From contig OX457038.1 of the NCBI GenBank assembly GCA_949752735.1, positions 25,773,456 through 25,837,455 on the forward strand: 64,000 nt of DNA, read 5' to 3'. The stretch is from Lumbricus terrestris (taxonomy: Eukaryota; Annelida; Clitellata; Crassiclitellata; Lumbricidae). Position 1 is the first letter of the stretch; the number at the start of each line of letters is the position of its first letter. Of this stretch, positions 24,535 to 35,846 are shown in pieces. A program made the translations under genes and the position numbers. The notes below the pieces were generated by a model. The model was given only the letters and a program-made list of their open reading frames with translations. It was not told the DNA's origin and searched no databases.

Positions 24535-24666
24535 GTAGAAACATTACTGGCATCGGAGGTTGATTTCTGTGGAGCTGAGATGTGCAATGAAGACTTTACT
24601 GTGGAGTCTTTGAAAGACATGGGGCTGATTCCGGTTGAACCCACCCCTCATCAAATTCTCACCCCA
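24535..24666 (+). mobile_element. hAT-like MITE 'CAGGGTGAGAATTG', diverged copy
   Basis: Shares the order TTTACT...GGAGTCTTTGAAAGAC...GGTTGAACCCACCCC...AATTCTCACCC with the copies at 24959 and 59409. The left terminus is decayed. Confidence 0.5.
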
Positions 24667-24958
24667 GTACCAAGGGGCAACATTATGGTATAACTTGTCA
24701 CAAACTTTGATTCTTAGGAGTTGCCCTTGAGACCACATTAAAGAACAAGAACAGGATGAGACCTGAGATGTCCTGCTTCAAGCCTGATAATATGACCAGA
24801 GAATTCTGTATGCATTCAAAGCGAGACTGAGAAAAGTTGGATAGACCAACATCCTGAGATCCTGAGACCAGTCAATAAATTATCCTGCAGCAGACAACCA
24901 GTAACGGCTTTCCTTCACCTATTCCAACATTGAACTCACAAGCTCCATAAATTACCAC
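24667..24958. other. Non-genic DNA, nothing recognised
   Basis: No features noted between two MITE copies of the same family. Confidence 0.4.
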
Positions 24959-25106
24959 CTGTGAGAATTGTGGGAAAATAACTGGGTGGTTGGACTATGA
25001 TAAACTTGGAATTGAGGTGTGAAAAACAGACTTTACTATGGGCTCTAAGAAAGACTGGAGGGTTGAAACAACCAAACCCCCTCCCAGCAATTCTCATCCT
25101 GGTCTC
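24959..25106 (+). mobile_element. hAT-like MITE 'CAGGGTGAGAATTG', copy
   Basis: From CTGTGAGAATTG to CAATTCTCATCCTG, collinear along its length with 59409-59554. Shared interior blocks include AAAATAACTGGG, GGGCTCTAAGAAAGACTGG and CCAAACCCCC. No target duplication remains readable. Confidence 0.75.
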
Positions 25107-25569
25107 AACTACTGTTGGCATTACCATACTGTTCCTCTCTCAGTTTCTGGCTTCTTCCTCAGAATCCCTGCCTCTTCTTCTTCTGAACCTACAACTTCAA
25201 CATACAAGTATTGTGGACAATGAATTAAAGAAACTGTAGATCTCGTGTCTGGTTTTGATTTACACAATTTTTCCTTCCAAACTCATAACAATTGGCCATA
25301 CACTTGGCAGCCAGCTCTTCCATTGTCAAAATGTGTCATTCGGTGCCACAATTGTCTCATCGCACTGCCAATGCTGTTCAGTTTCCTTTCCATTCTATGA
25401 CACCTTCCACTTAGCTCTTTAATCAATTGCACTTCGCGAATGCTTAACCTACTACTTGTATATGCCTCTCCCCTTGTAATGACCAGCAAATACAGAGCGC
25501 TACAACGAAACTGACTAAGAAGACCGTTAAGTAAGCAAAGAGGCAGCTACGGGTATAAAAGTGTTAGCG
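25107..25569. other. Non-genic DNA, nothing recognised
   Basis: Only short frames without domains. Confidence 0.4.
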
Positions 25570-25735
25570 ACTTCATTGTCATAGCCTTGGCTTATGAGGG
25601 CAGGGCATTGCCATCTTATCTTCCCACCAATAATGCCCGGTCAGTGTACGCATATCTGCCACGCATGGGCATTTGAACTGACAGCCCAACACCCTAATGG
25701 CATCATTATGGCATTGCCATAATATGGTAAGTCCC
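25570..25735 (-). mobile_element. tRNA-derived SINE, family B, copy 3
   Basis: Read on the minus strand it has a GATGCCATTAGGGTGTTGG head, a degraded B box CAGTTCAAATGCCC, and ends near CCTCATAAGCCAAGGCTATG, as in the other family B copies. Confidence 0.5.
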
Positions 25736-26263
25736 AAACTGAACCGTATCTCAAATGCTGCTTCGTCTGTGAAGTCTAAGAGAGGATAGCACATTCTTCC
25801 CAGCCCTGCTACAACTCTCACAATGCTTCTGCCTGACCAATGAAAAAACCGAGAACCAATGGTATATAAATTAATAATTGTAATAGCCTGCTTTCTGCGT
25901 TTTGTCAGGCACCTTACATTAATTGTTCTGATATATTAATATATGCACGCACAATATTAATTAATCGCACGTGGCATAAATACTCTGAGATATAAAAATT
26001 AATTAAATGACTTCAATTCTCGGACTTTTATAATAACCAGAGGAACAGACCGAAGCAGAGACTAATGCCACTGGAATAATCAAAACAGCACATTGACACT
26101 TCAATTCTGAAATTTTAATCATGTTACAGATCCTCTTCCTCTGGCAAAATATATTTCTGTACTTAACACATAAACTTACATGATTATGGACACAAAATCC
26201 CTTTCCTGACTAGTGTATTTCTCACATTGACAAACCACCCTTATGCGCAGCTTATACTTCATA
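25736..26263. other. Non-genic DNA, nothing recognised
   Basis: AT-rich with no recognised features. Confidence 0.4.
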
Positions 26264-26447
26264 TACAGGGTGGGTCACAAAAAAACCTACGGCTTTTGCC
26301 AATATCTTGGCCAGAATTAGGAAGTTTTTAATCAAATTTTGCAGGCTTAAAGACAGCTCATATTTACACATCAGTCAGATTTCACCAAAATATTTCAGAC
26401 AGAACTAAAGTTATATCACTTTTAGTAAAAACCACCCACTGTTTTTT
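26264..26447 (+). mobile_element. Mariner-like MITE, copy 2
   Basis: Starts TACAGGGTGGGTCAC and ends ACCACCCACTG. It is collinear with the complement of 9971-10137, sharing CAATATCTTGGCC, ATTTACACAT and AGTTATATCACTTTTA. It is non-coding. Confidence 0.65.
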
Positions 26448-28615
26448 GACGATTCAAAAAAATAATTCAACAAAAAGTTGAATAGTTATAAAAAAAATCG
26501 ATTTCTTTAAGTCTGATCTCAAATAATTGTTATCAAATAAACGTGATAGAACTTCCCAACTTGTGTTCAATGTGTCCATCACCAGTGTCCACACTTGTTA
26601 TGTGTCTTGTTGCACAGTTCTTAATGGCTTTGGTGATGTGTGCTGGAGGTAAATCCTCCTATATCAACTCCAATGCAACCATCGATTTTCATTCTCTTAT
26701 CGCTCTTGGTCTTGGCTGCAGATTGTGGTATTTCTCCAGCATAGCTCTCCATAGTTTGAATCGAGTTCAAATCCGGATATTTGGAACCATTGGTTCTTCT
26801 CAATGAAACGGTTGAAACCAGTACAATAATACTGATGTTGAGTCAATCTCCTTTCATTAATGGCACATTTTTAAACTCTCAATTGCCATAAGTGCCTTCA
26901 TTTCTCTGCAATCACTATTTATCAGAGTAAGCAGTGATTATAGCTCTGTCTCCAAGACCAATACCATGCTCAATTGCTCATGAAGTCTATGAACACACAT
27001 TTTGTCTGTCATTGACACCTTGGACATTTTAATGTGTTAGAAATTTCGATTTTGTTGTTTTAATAACAAAATTATTAATCTGATTTTTTAAAATTTATCA
27101 CCTTTATAGTCACCTTGCTAAATGACTTGACAGTGATTTGCAGCTATGCTGGTACCTGTCTCTTTTCTAAATAATGATAATAAAGATTATCTGTCAATAT
27201 CAAATTTATTTGATGCGAATTATTTGAGATGCGACTTAATAAAATCGATTTTTGATACTTTTTGCAGTGTTGTTTTGAATTGACATCAAAATTTGAAAAA
27301 TCTGTAATAGCAATATGCTGCCTACTGCTACATGAACCATAGCATCTTAAAAATAAATTTAAACTTATTTTTTCACAGTGTTTCATTCGATAGATTGCCA
27401 CAGCTAATTGAATTTTTGAAAGTTTAGTTTTCAAATCTAAATTCCACTTTTACTATTTTCTAAAATAAAACTATAGGCCTATCTCGGCTTGCTCGTTTGC
27501 TCAAAAATTAAATCTAAGTTGTCAGCTGATGAGGCCCATCATGGATGTGCTTCACATCATTCATAAAGGACACAAGTAAAGTTTATGAAATCGATAGCTT
27601 CCTAAAACGAATCAGGGTGAAATGAGTGGTCGATGAAACTCAACAAATAAACTTAAGCCATTCAGTGATTCCGATGCTAAGCATCGTAACTAAGGCCCAT
27701 TTATAAGAACAAAGATGATGACACAAAGAAGGCAAACTTATTGAGGCGAAGGGTGTAATGTTTTAAAGCTTTAAAACATTACAAAGGGCTTCGGGAGTTC
27801 CAACAGCAAAATGTGACAGCTGCTTAGGTTTCACAAGACAAATAGCCAATGGACTTATGGAACTTCAACTTCAAACTACCGAATAGGTAGCTCTCAGAAT
27901 CGCAAGAGCTAGGAAACCTCACACAGTTGCCAAAAGCAGTTTTAGAATTATGAAGTGAAAATGCATAACAATGCTAAAAAATGCAGTGAAGGGGAGTAAT
28001 TCAGACAATTTTGCTGTTGGGAGTCGTCATGGTCACAAGTTTGGAAATGCTGGTCGCCGCACCAAAAAAGGTTGAGAACTAGCCGATAGCAGGCCTTATC
28101 ACTACAGGCATAATATAATCAGTCCCAGACTTTTACTACTCGACTGCTTCGGGCCCCGGCCATAACCTGCAAGTCTGCAATGTTAAAATATCCTACCTCC
28201 GACATGACTTAAACCAGTTAACTTCTCCGGGGAAAAGATTGGAGTACATTGGAGTACTTGGTTTCTATTATAATTATTATAACGTCGATATCTATATTTA
28301 GACATTATATCAGAAACGTTCTATTCAGACACTTTGTTTCAGAACATGTTCTTCAAAAAACTCAAAATACAGTGCTACTATATATACACTTAAACGGAAT
28401 AACCGCTGCAACTTCGAACCCAATTGTCGTGGAAACGTTGTGAATAAACCAACAGCATAAATTAAATCACAAGTTAATTGGTTAATCCACATATGTATTA
28501 ATCCTCTTATCTTGTCTTATCTTGTTGTTTCTAGTCCTATTCTGCCTCGCGTCGTCTTCGCTTTGAACACATGGATCGTCAGTTTCAAATAGGCTAGCTT
28601 CCACTTCTAGGCTAC
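26448..28615. other. Non-genic DNA, nothing recognised
   Basis: A short palindrome AATGTTTTAAAGCTTTAAAACATT lies at 27759-27782. GGTTGAGAACTAG at about 28069 resembles a degraded hAT terminus. No gene is supported. Confidence 0.45.
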
Positions 28616-28616
28616 T

Positions 28617-28639
28617 TGTGGGGCGCGGTGGTGTAGTGG
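28617..28639 (+). mobile_element. tRNA-derived SINE family A, 5' part, split by an LTR element
   Basis: GGGGCGCGGTGGTGTAGTGG is the same A-box head seen at 6794-7003 and 14415-14635. The rest of the SINE resumes at 33630, after the LTR retrotransposon. The last four bases, GTGG, are the target duplication. Confidence 0.8.
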
Positions 28640-29472
28640 TGTAAAGGACCAGCCCTTAGCTCACGTGCCACGTGATACGGCCAAACGGTATAGTGGAAAC
28701 CGCCGAGATTTAGCGGGCGCCAATTAATTACCCATAGCGACCGACTGATAGTTAACGCTTTAAGATTAAGATCTTCCCCTTTTTCTGGTTGCGTTCTGTA
28801 ATGGCTGACACGTTGTCATATGGCCGGTTTTAGTAATTTTAGTTGAATCGGACAGTTTGTTTGCGATTTTACTTTAATGACAATACACTGCGAGTGGTGA
28901 TTAAGTTTGCGAATCTTTGTGTGTTGTTTGTTGGTGAACTGATGCAAGATAAAATGGCAACCCAACAAAAACATTCCTCCCATGATTCAACCCTTAATAC
29001 TGCCCACGTGTACTCGAACATTAACAACTCCGCCTGCGATCGAGCAGAAGACGCATTCACACGGGATCAGAGGGAAACTATAATTACAACCGCGGCGGAC
29101 GACGAGGCCCGAGCGGATGCCCGAGCAGGACTCATGCAGTTGTGGCACGCTAGCGTGGTGTCAGGCCAATTAGAAGCAGACTACGGCAGGGAGCAGTCGG
29201 ACCCAGCCCGACCCCTGGCGGCGGGCGTTCTCGGACAGAGAACCGGCGACGATATGTCCTTTATTCCACTCGAGCGGCGTCCTGGTAGAATAACCGCTAA
29301 CTCTGAAATATACGACTCCTATTCAATGAACCATTCCGTTTTGCAACCTATTCCTAATTCTGACTCTCTGGGTTATCAAGCTACAACGCCTCTTCATAAT
29401 CATCCATCCATTGCTCCCTCGCCGTCCCCCTTCGATGAGATAGCGACGACATCAAGGGGGCGAAAGTTTACA
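28640..29472 (+). repeat. 5' LTR of the 28.6-kb element
   Basis: TG...CA boundaries. It contains most of a reading frame that runs on without a stop into the internal gag region. No certain primer-binding site follows it: the sequence after the LTR is AGTGATTCCAGAAGTGTGGG, and a near-copy of this LTR/interior junction recurs at about 29524-29546. Confidence 0.9.
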
Positions 29473-32274
29473 AGTGATTCCAGAAGTGTGGGGTGTGTTG
29501 AAATGGATGAAACAGGACAGCCCAAACTTACAAGTGATTTCAGAAGTTGGAGATTGCGCTTAAAAGATGATGAAGAGAATGAAAGGTGTTCGAGAGTTGA
29601 TAATGAGACCAGAGACGAAATAGAGAAACGGAAAGATGAAAGGAGAGGCGAGATATTAAGAGGCAGTGAAGTGAAGAAAAGGAGTATATGTCAACAAGAG
29701 TACGCAAGGGGAATGGAAGAAGTTGATGGAACTAGCATTAATTCTTCACGACTAAAGAAGAACACGACGACGACCCAGACTGGACAATTGCAAGACCTTT
29801 TAGCACCACTACAAGAACTGTGTAGGCATCTCAGTGAGATTTGCGGGCAGAGTGGAAAAAGTGTAAGCAATGGTCCTGGGCTGTGTGCTGAAGTCGGACA
29901 AAAGCTAAGTTGTCCTGTGGTGTCCAGTCCGTTAGAAACTCGTGCAGTGATTTCAAGTGAAAGCGATGAGTTGAGAAGTAAGCCGACCATCGAAAAGAAA
30001 TCATGTACGGAGGATGAAACGATGAAGGAACCAAGAGACAAATGCAAGCAGTGGCTTAAACTGGAGAAATTTGATGGTCAAACGCCTCTGGAAGCGTTTC
30101 TCGTCAAGTTTGAGATCTGTTCGAGACAGAATGGATGGAATGAGGACGAGAGGATGGATCAACTGGTGTGTGCCATGGTAGGCAAAGCAGCGCATCTGTT
30201 GTGGGAATTCCACGCCTCGGGTCTGTCATCCTCGAGCGATCTGATAAAGCGACTCAGGAGCAGATATGGATGTTCGGACCAGACAACATTATATCGTACG
30301 CAACTTCGTGCGCGAAAACAGAGAAAAGAAGAGTCCTTGCAAGAATTAGCGCAAGACATCCGACGCCTGATGGTGCTGGCCTATGCTGGTCCGCCCACGG
30401 AGATGAGTGAGATGGTCGCCATCGATGCATTCCTCGACGCAATAGACGACTCCGAGCTTGCCCTATGCGTGAGAGACCGCGAACCGACTAACCTCGAAGC
30501 AGCGTGCAGATGTGCTATTCGACTAGAGGCGAATCGAGCAACTCGAGGTAGAACTGGAGACCATGAGCGTAGATCGGGACGAATCCAAGCGATCCGAACA
30601 GATGACAGTTCTAGCGAAGAATTGCTTCGTAGATTGTCGGAGCAAATGGCTAACATGGAACAGCGTCAACTGCAGATGGAACAGTGGTGGTGTGGGCCAA
30701 CGTTGCAAGCATCTGACGGAAGGGAAAGACACTCGGTAGAACCTCGATATGTGCCGATGGAAAATCGACAGAGATCGGAGGGAGGAACGAAAAACAATTT
30801 AGAGACGCAAGGTCGAAGGAATCGACGAAGTGGTGGTCGGTGCTTTCTCTGCTTGCAGCCAGGACATTTCCGGAAAGACTGTCCACAAGCAAGGACAGAC
30901 GTACAAGGTCAAGAAGAAGGAGAAAGGATAGCTAACGCAAGATATATCCAAGGAAGTACTAACGCGTACTTGCCACTTCGGATAAATGGGCGCAAGATCC
31001 TCGCTCTGATTGACACAGGAAGCGAGATGTCGTTAATTCCTGCTTCGTTAGTACGTCTTCAAGACATGCGAGAATCGCGACAGCTCCTGAACGCGGCCAA
31101 TGGCACCCGCATTCGTGTGCTGGGCGAGATTACTGTGCAAGGTGAAATCGCAGGGCGGATTTTCCAGATTCCGTGCCTCGTCACCGAGGAGCTGAACGAG
31201 ATGATTCTGGGACTCGATTGGCTGGAACAGCAGAACGCGAGTTGGAATTTCCGCGGACGATCAATTCAACTGCAGGGACGAGACTACGCACTGTCTCGTG
31301 GAGCTGGAACTGCGCGATGTCGGAAAATATCGTTGGCAAGAACTGTTGCGCCACCTACGAGCGAAGCGTATGGGGAGGTGTTTGCCGTTCTTCCCACCAA
31401 GAAGGACGACTTTCGACCCTGTCCTGTACCGACACAAGTGCTCGAATCTGACATTCTTGTAACCAGTGCGTCGCTACCTGCTCGAACCACAGAAGTCGAT
31501 GTGTCTGGTGACCCAGACATCCTGCTGTCCCCTCTACGGCAGAACGTGTTTGACGACGTTCCGCTAGAAGTTAACGATCGGCCGACTCAGACTGCGCCCT
31601 CTCAACTGCGAGCCCCGTGTCTCACCGTCGTTGAAGAGTGCGATTTCGAGAATCAGCCCCAACCCGACTCCGCGCGACCCTCCGCTGACGAACTCTCACG
31701 TCGACCGCATCATGTGGAGATGGTGCAGACTACGCGAATTCCTCTTCGATCGGAAGAATCCCTCCCAGACGACTCCAGCATCCTCTTGCCTGAAGTGATG
31801 GCTGCGAACCGCGCTACCGAGCGTTCGAGTACGAAATTCAGCCCCAACCTCCTGTTCGTGGGACGAGATGTTATCGCGCCCATCGGCGTTGTTCTTGGCG
31901 ATGGTTCGGCGACAGAACTCTGCGACCAAACAGTGGACGAGTTGGTGGATCAACGCCTGCACCAGATGCAGGGCACCTATCGTCTGGTGCGAACTCACTT
32001 TCAGCAGTTCGTGCAGCATCGGACTGTTCGATACAATGGTCGAGTGCGCCCAGCCGCATTCGGACCTGACCAATGGATATGGTACGGCTGTCCCCGTCGA
32101 CACGCCGGTATCAAGACCAAGTGGACCTGTGCTCTATCGAATACCGAGGTCGACCCGTGCTCAGCCGAAGTTGGTTTACGTGGACAGACTGAACAACTTT
32201 GGGAGAGACTGTCCGAAGGACTGATATGCTGTTCTCGAACGATGTTACTGATCGAGACGAACCTTTGGGACTAG
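28942..32274 (+). CDS. Gag-protease polyprotein fused to RNase H/integrase remnants
   Basis: One open frame of 1110 codons if started at the first ATG (28942); a second ATG follows at 28954. Both lie inside the 5' LTR. Residues about 1-180 are LTR-encoded and of unknown role. A retrotransposon capsid-like region lies at about 373-530 (starting 'EKFDGQTPLEAFLVKFE'). A CCHC zinc knuckle is at C634, C637, H642, C647. A retropepsin-type active site D691-T-G is followed by an ILGLDWL segment. Then come a short ADELSRRP stretch like the end of a gypsy RNase H (about 31683-31710) and an integrase C-terminal part (about 31795-32110, 'SSTKFSPNLLFVGRDV' to 'QWIWYGCPRR'). RT, most of RNase H and the integrase DDE core are absent. 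After about 32110 the family-like sequence continues in other frames, so the last 50 residues are probably frameshifted. Known of the family: gag forms the particle and the protease matures it. Confidence 0.8.
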   Translation: MQDKMATQQKHSSHDSTLNTAHVYSNINNSACDRAEDAFTRDQRETIITTAADDEARADARAGLMQLWHASVVSGQLEADYGREQSDPARPLAAGVLGQRTGDDMSFIPLERRPGRITANSEIYDSYSMNHSVLQPIPNSDSLGYQATTPLHNHPSIAPSPSPFDEIATTSRGRKFTSDSRSVGCVEMDETGQPKLTSDFRSWRLRLKDDEENERCSRVDNETRDEIEKRKDERRGEILRGSEVKKRSICQQEYARGMEEVDGTSINSSRLKKNTTTTQTGQLQDLLAPLQELCRHLSEICGQSGKSVSNGPGLCAEVGQKLSCPVVSSPLETRAVISSESDELRSKPTIEKKSCTEDETMKEPRDKCKQWLKLEKFDGQTPLEAFLVKFEICSRQNGWNEDERMDQLVCAMVGKAAHLLWEFHASGLSSSSDLIKRLRSRYGCSDQTTLYRTQLRARKQRKEESLQELAQDIRRLMVLAYAGPPTEMSEMVAIDAFLDAIDDSELALCVRDREPTNLEAACRCAIRLEANRATRGRTGDHERRSGRIQAIRTDDSSSEELLRRLSEQMANMEQRQLQMEQWWCGPTLQASDGRERHSVEPRYVPMENRQRSEGGTKNNLETQGRRNRRSGGRCFLCLQPGHFRKDCPQARTDVQGQEEGERIANARYIQGSTNAYLPLRINGRKILALIDTGSEMSLIPASLVRLQDMRESRQLLNAANGTRIRVLGEITVQGEIAGRIFQIPCLVTEELNEMILGLDWLEQQNASWNFRGRSIQLQGRDYALSRGAGTARCRKISLARTVAPPTSEAYGEVFAVLPTKKDDFRPCPVPTQVLESDILVTSASLPARTTEVDVSGDPDILLSPLRQNVFDDVPLEVNDRPTQTAPSQLRAPCLTVVEECDFENQPQPDSARPSADELSRRPHHVEMVQTTRIPLRSEESLPDDSSILLPEVMAANRATERSSTKFSPNLLFVGRDVIAPIGVVLGDGSATELCDQTVDELVDQRLHQMQGTYRLVRTHFQQFVQHRTVRYNGRVRPAAFGPDQWIWYGCPRRHAGIKTKWTCALSNTEVDPCSAEVGLRGQTEQLWERLSEGLICCSRTMLLIETNLWD

Positions 32275-32783
32275 ACGAACTTGTCCGAGACGAGGAACTG
32301 AACTCTGTCCCCAGACCAACCCGTCCCCATGTTCTTCCTGTTCGGTTTCGTTTATAAACCACGCCCTGACCAGTTATTCACCGTTGTGAAAAACGTATTA
32401 TTCACCGTTGTGAAACCGTGTTGGTGACGTCAATCACCTAGATAAGTGTTTGTATTGCCCGAACCCGAACTTCTGATTAAAGGATTGTGCAAGGAAACAG
32501 ACGACCCTGGGTCGTGCGATAGTTAATCATGTAGCAGGTTAAGGATGATTCTACTGTTTCGCGTTAGTTTGTTTCTGCATTCTGTTGGAGCGCTTTGTTA
32601 CAGTTGCGTTATAACATTGGGTGCATGGGTAGGAACAGTCGGTGACCCTGTAGTCCAAATTTACATTTGCCGGATGCTGTATGTTGATATAGGCCCGAGG
32701 TTTGGAAATTTGTAGAGGGGTTGACCGTTGTTTGAATGGTCCAGTACCGTTTGTTGGTTTCCCCGTGGTTTCACCACTTGAGT

Positions 32784-32796
32784 AGGTGGGGGGGAG
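32784..32796 (+). promoter_or_regulatory. Polypurine tract of the 28.6-kb element
   Basis: AGGTGGGGGGGAG lies directly against the 3' LTR. In LTR elements this primes plus-strand DNA synthesis. Confidence 0.75.
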
Positions 32797-33629
32797 TGTA
32801 AAGGACCAGCCCTTAGCTCACGTGCCACGTGATACGGCCAAACGGTATAGTGGAAACCGCCGAGATTTAGCGGGCGCCAATTAATTACCCATAGCGACCG
32901 ACTGATAGTTAACGCTTTAAGATTAAGATCTTCCCCTTTTTCTGGTTGCGTTCTGTAATGGCTGACACGTTGTCATATGGCCGGTTTTAGTAATTTTAGT
33001 TGAATCGGACAGTTTGTTTGCGATTTTACTTTAATGACAATACACTGCGAGTGGTGATTAAGTTTGCGAATCTTTGTGTGTTGTTTGTTGGTGAACTGAT
33101 GCAAGATAAAATGGCAACCCAACAAAAACATTCCTCCCATGATTCAACCCTTAATACTGCCCACGTGTACTCGAACATTAACAACTCCGCCTGCGATCGA
33201 GCAGAAGACGCATTCACACGGGATCAGAGGGAAACTATAATTACAACCGCGGCGGACGACGAGGCCCGAGCGGATGCCCGAGCAGGACTCATGCAGTTGT
33301 GGCACGCTAGCGTGGTGTCAGGCCAATTAGAAGCAGACTACGGCAGGGAGCAGTCGGACCCAGCCCGACCCCTGGCGGCGGGCGTTCTCGGACAGAGAAC
33401 CGGCGACGATATGTCCTTTATTCCACTCGAGCGGCGTCCTGGTAGAATAACCGCTAACTCTGAAATATACGACTCCTATTCAATGAACCATTCCGTTTTG
33501 CAACCTATTCCTAATTCTGACTCTCTGGGTTATCAAGCTACAACGCCTCTTCATAATCATCCATCCATTGCTCCCTCGCCGTCCCCCTTCGATGAGATAG
33601 CGACGACATCAAGGGGGCGAAAGTTTACA
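32797..33629 (+). repeat. 3' LTR of the 28.6-kb element
   Basis: Same length as the 5' LTR, and no difference was noticed by eye. The frame it carries runs on into the SINE after 33629, so the downstream part of that frame is accidental. Confidence 0.9.
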
Positions 33630-33832
33630 GTGGCCCTAGTGGGCATGTTCGTCGCCTTGCAGCCAAAGGGTTGCAGGTTCGAATCCACCTCGAGTCGCCG
33701 CGTAGGGACCTTAGGCAAGTCCTTCACTCGCATTTGCTCAGCGCTTCGGCGTGAAACTCCGATGCAGTGTCCGCTCTGTAGTCGGGAGCGCCTCTGAGTA
33801 GCGGAGCTTGAAGGGGTGCTATAACAAAAAAA
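33630..33832 (+). mobile_element. tRNA-derived SINE family A, 3' part
   Basis: Continues the SINE head at 28617-28639. B box GGTTCGAATCC is at 33676-33686, followed by CGCCGCGTAGGGACCTTAGG, CAAGTCCTTCACTCGC, GGGAGCGCCTCTGAGTAG and a GTGCTATAAC tail. Collinear in complement with 6794-7003. Confidence 0.85.
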
Positions 33833-35846
33833 TACGTCAGCTTACGGTAGGCCTACTGCTATACTAGGCCTTCCACCTAGGACCTATATTAATAATTAAT
33901 ATCATTGGGCTATTTATAGGCTTAGCCTACTGTGCTAATTATAGTCAAATCAAATCAAATCAAATTTATTGAATCGATTCAGTATAATATTATGCAATAC
34001 AATACAATACAATTAGTTATTTATAACGCGCTTTAACAAAAACAAGTCTTGCACAAAAGCGCGCTTCACTACAAATCTAGTTATAATACAATGAAAACAA
34101 ATGGGTTTTTAATTTTGATTTAAATTCTGCAACAGATGAGCAGTGGCGAATGGAGGTTGGAAGACTGTTCCATTCTTTAGGTCCTGATGCTGAGAAGGCA
34201 CGGTTTCCAAGCTTCCGGTTTGTGCGAAGTTTAGCAAAGTCACTTCGCGAAGACGAACGAAGTCCTCTGGACTTGGAGGCGGAACATGGCGTAACCATGG
34301 ATGCCATGTAGGATGGAGAGGTTCCGTATACAGTGGATATGAAACATCAGGAGGGAAATTTTGAAAGCAATACGAGCACAGATGGGAAGCCAGTGTAGTT
34401 GTTTCAGAGTTGAAGTGATGTGGTCTCTGGGACCAAGACCTTTTATCAGGCGAGCGGCCGTGTGTAGAACTGAAGACAGGGTTGAAGTGTTGATGACGGA
34501 AGACCAGATAGGACAGAGTTGCAGTAGTCGAGACGAGAGATGACGAGAGCTTGAGTGAGAATACGAAGGCAAGTTTCAGTCAAGCAACGTTTCACTTGTC
34601 GAATGCGACGAAGGTGGAAAAAACATGCCCTGGCTACAGAAGATATATGTTGGCTCATCTGTAAACTGCTGTCAAGTAGCACACCGAGGTCGCGAATAAC
34701 GCCAGATGGTGGAATAGAGCAGTTGGAGTCGAGGTCAAGAGTTTTCATTAATTTATTTTCGTTTCGTCCACTTTGACGGTCAAACCAAATGAGTTCTGTC
34801 TTGGTGGCATTTAACTTCAAGCGCATAGATGCACACCAAGACTGAATATCACGGAAACAGGCTGCAATTTTGATTTTGATGTTTCCAATGTTCTGTCCGG
34901 ATAGCTTTATGTAGAGTTGGGTGTCATCAGCATACAAGTGAATCATGAGACCATGTTGCAAAGCGATGTTAACAATGTTGGAGGTGTACAGAATAAAGAG
35001 GAGTGGGCCAAGAATTGAACCTTGGGGGACGCCAAAAGGACAAAAAACATTTTAGAAGAGGACCCACCAAGTTTGATACTGTAAGATCTTGAGGAAAGGA
35101 AAGAGGCAATCTACTGAATAGCTGAAGCAGTCGCGCCAAATTGAGTTTGTAGGAGTTTAAGGAGAATGGAGTGATCCACACAGTCGAAGGCAGCAGAGAA
35201 ATCCAGAAGTAGCAGGGCTGCAATGAGTCCTGAGTCAAGGGCCAGAACAATGTCGTTGTAGACTTTAATGACTGCAGTTTCGGTAGTGATGACGACGAAA
35301 TCCAGATTGCGTTGGTGGAAGCAGATGATTTGATTCAATGTAAAAAGATAGTTGTTTATGAATAACACGTTCGACGAGTTTCGAGATGAAGGACAAATTC
35401 GAAATGGGCCGGTAGCTGGCCGGATCTGTCGGGTCTAATCCTGACTTCTTTACACGAGGTCGAATGATGGCGCGTTTGTGTTTAGGTGGTAGACAAGCCT
35501 GAGTTATGGAAACATTGATGAGGAGTGCAAGGATCGGAGCGAAAATGACGTATAGAGATTTGAGGAGCCACATAGGCGCAGAATCCAATTCACACTGCTT
35601 TGATGGCGAATCATTTATCAGTTTTTCAACTTCACCAACTGTGACTTCGTCAAACTTGCATAGCGAATGTGAAATCGGAGGTAGATTTGAGAAATCCGGA
35701 ATCGGTGCATCTTTGGTCGAATCACGGATCATGTCTATTTTATTTTCAAAATAATCTAGGAGTGTATCTGGAGAAATGCGTGAGGAGGTGTCTTGAGGCG
35801 GTGTAAGTAGCGTGTTCAAGAATTTCCAGAGTGTTCGACCATCACC

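Larger units (their letters stand above)
28640..33629 (+). mobile_element. LTR retrotransposon (Ty3/gypsy-type), internally deleted
   Basis: Two 833-bp direct repeats (28640-29472 and 32797-33629) begin TGTAAA and end TTTACA, a perfect inverted terminus, and look identical by eye. The element is flanked by the 4-bp target duplication GTGG (28636-28639 and 33630-33633) and sits inside a SINE. A G-rich polypurine tract precedes the 3' LTR. The interior encodes gag and an aspartic protease, then only the tail of RNase H and the C-terminal part of integrase. The reverse transcriptase and the catalytic part of integrase are missing, so any movement must depend on another element's enzymes. The pair of LTRs without visible differences implies recent insertion. 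Confidence 0.9.

Noticed and set aside
28060..28080. GGTTGAGAACTAG as a hAT terminus
   Set aside because: No matching opposite end or target duplication was found.
33000..33797. 265-codon frame
   Set aside because: It is the 3' LTR copy of the frame at 28.9 kb running into a SINE, not a separate gene.
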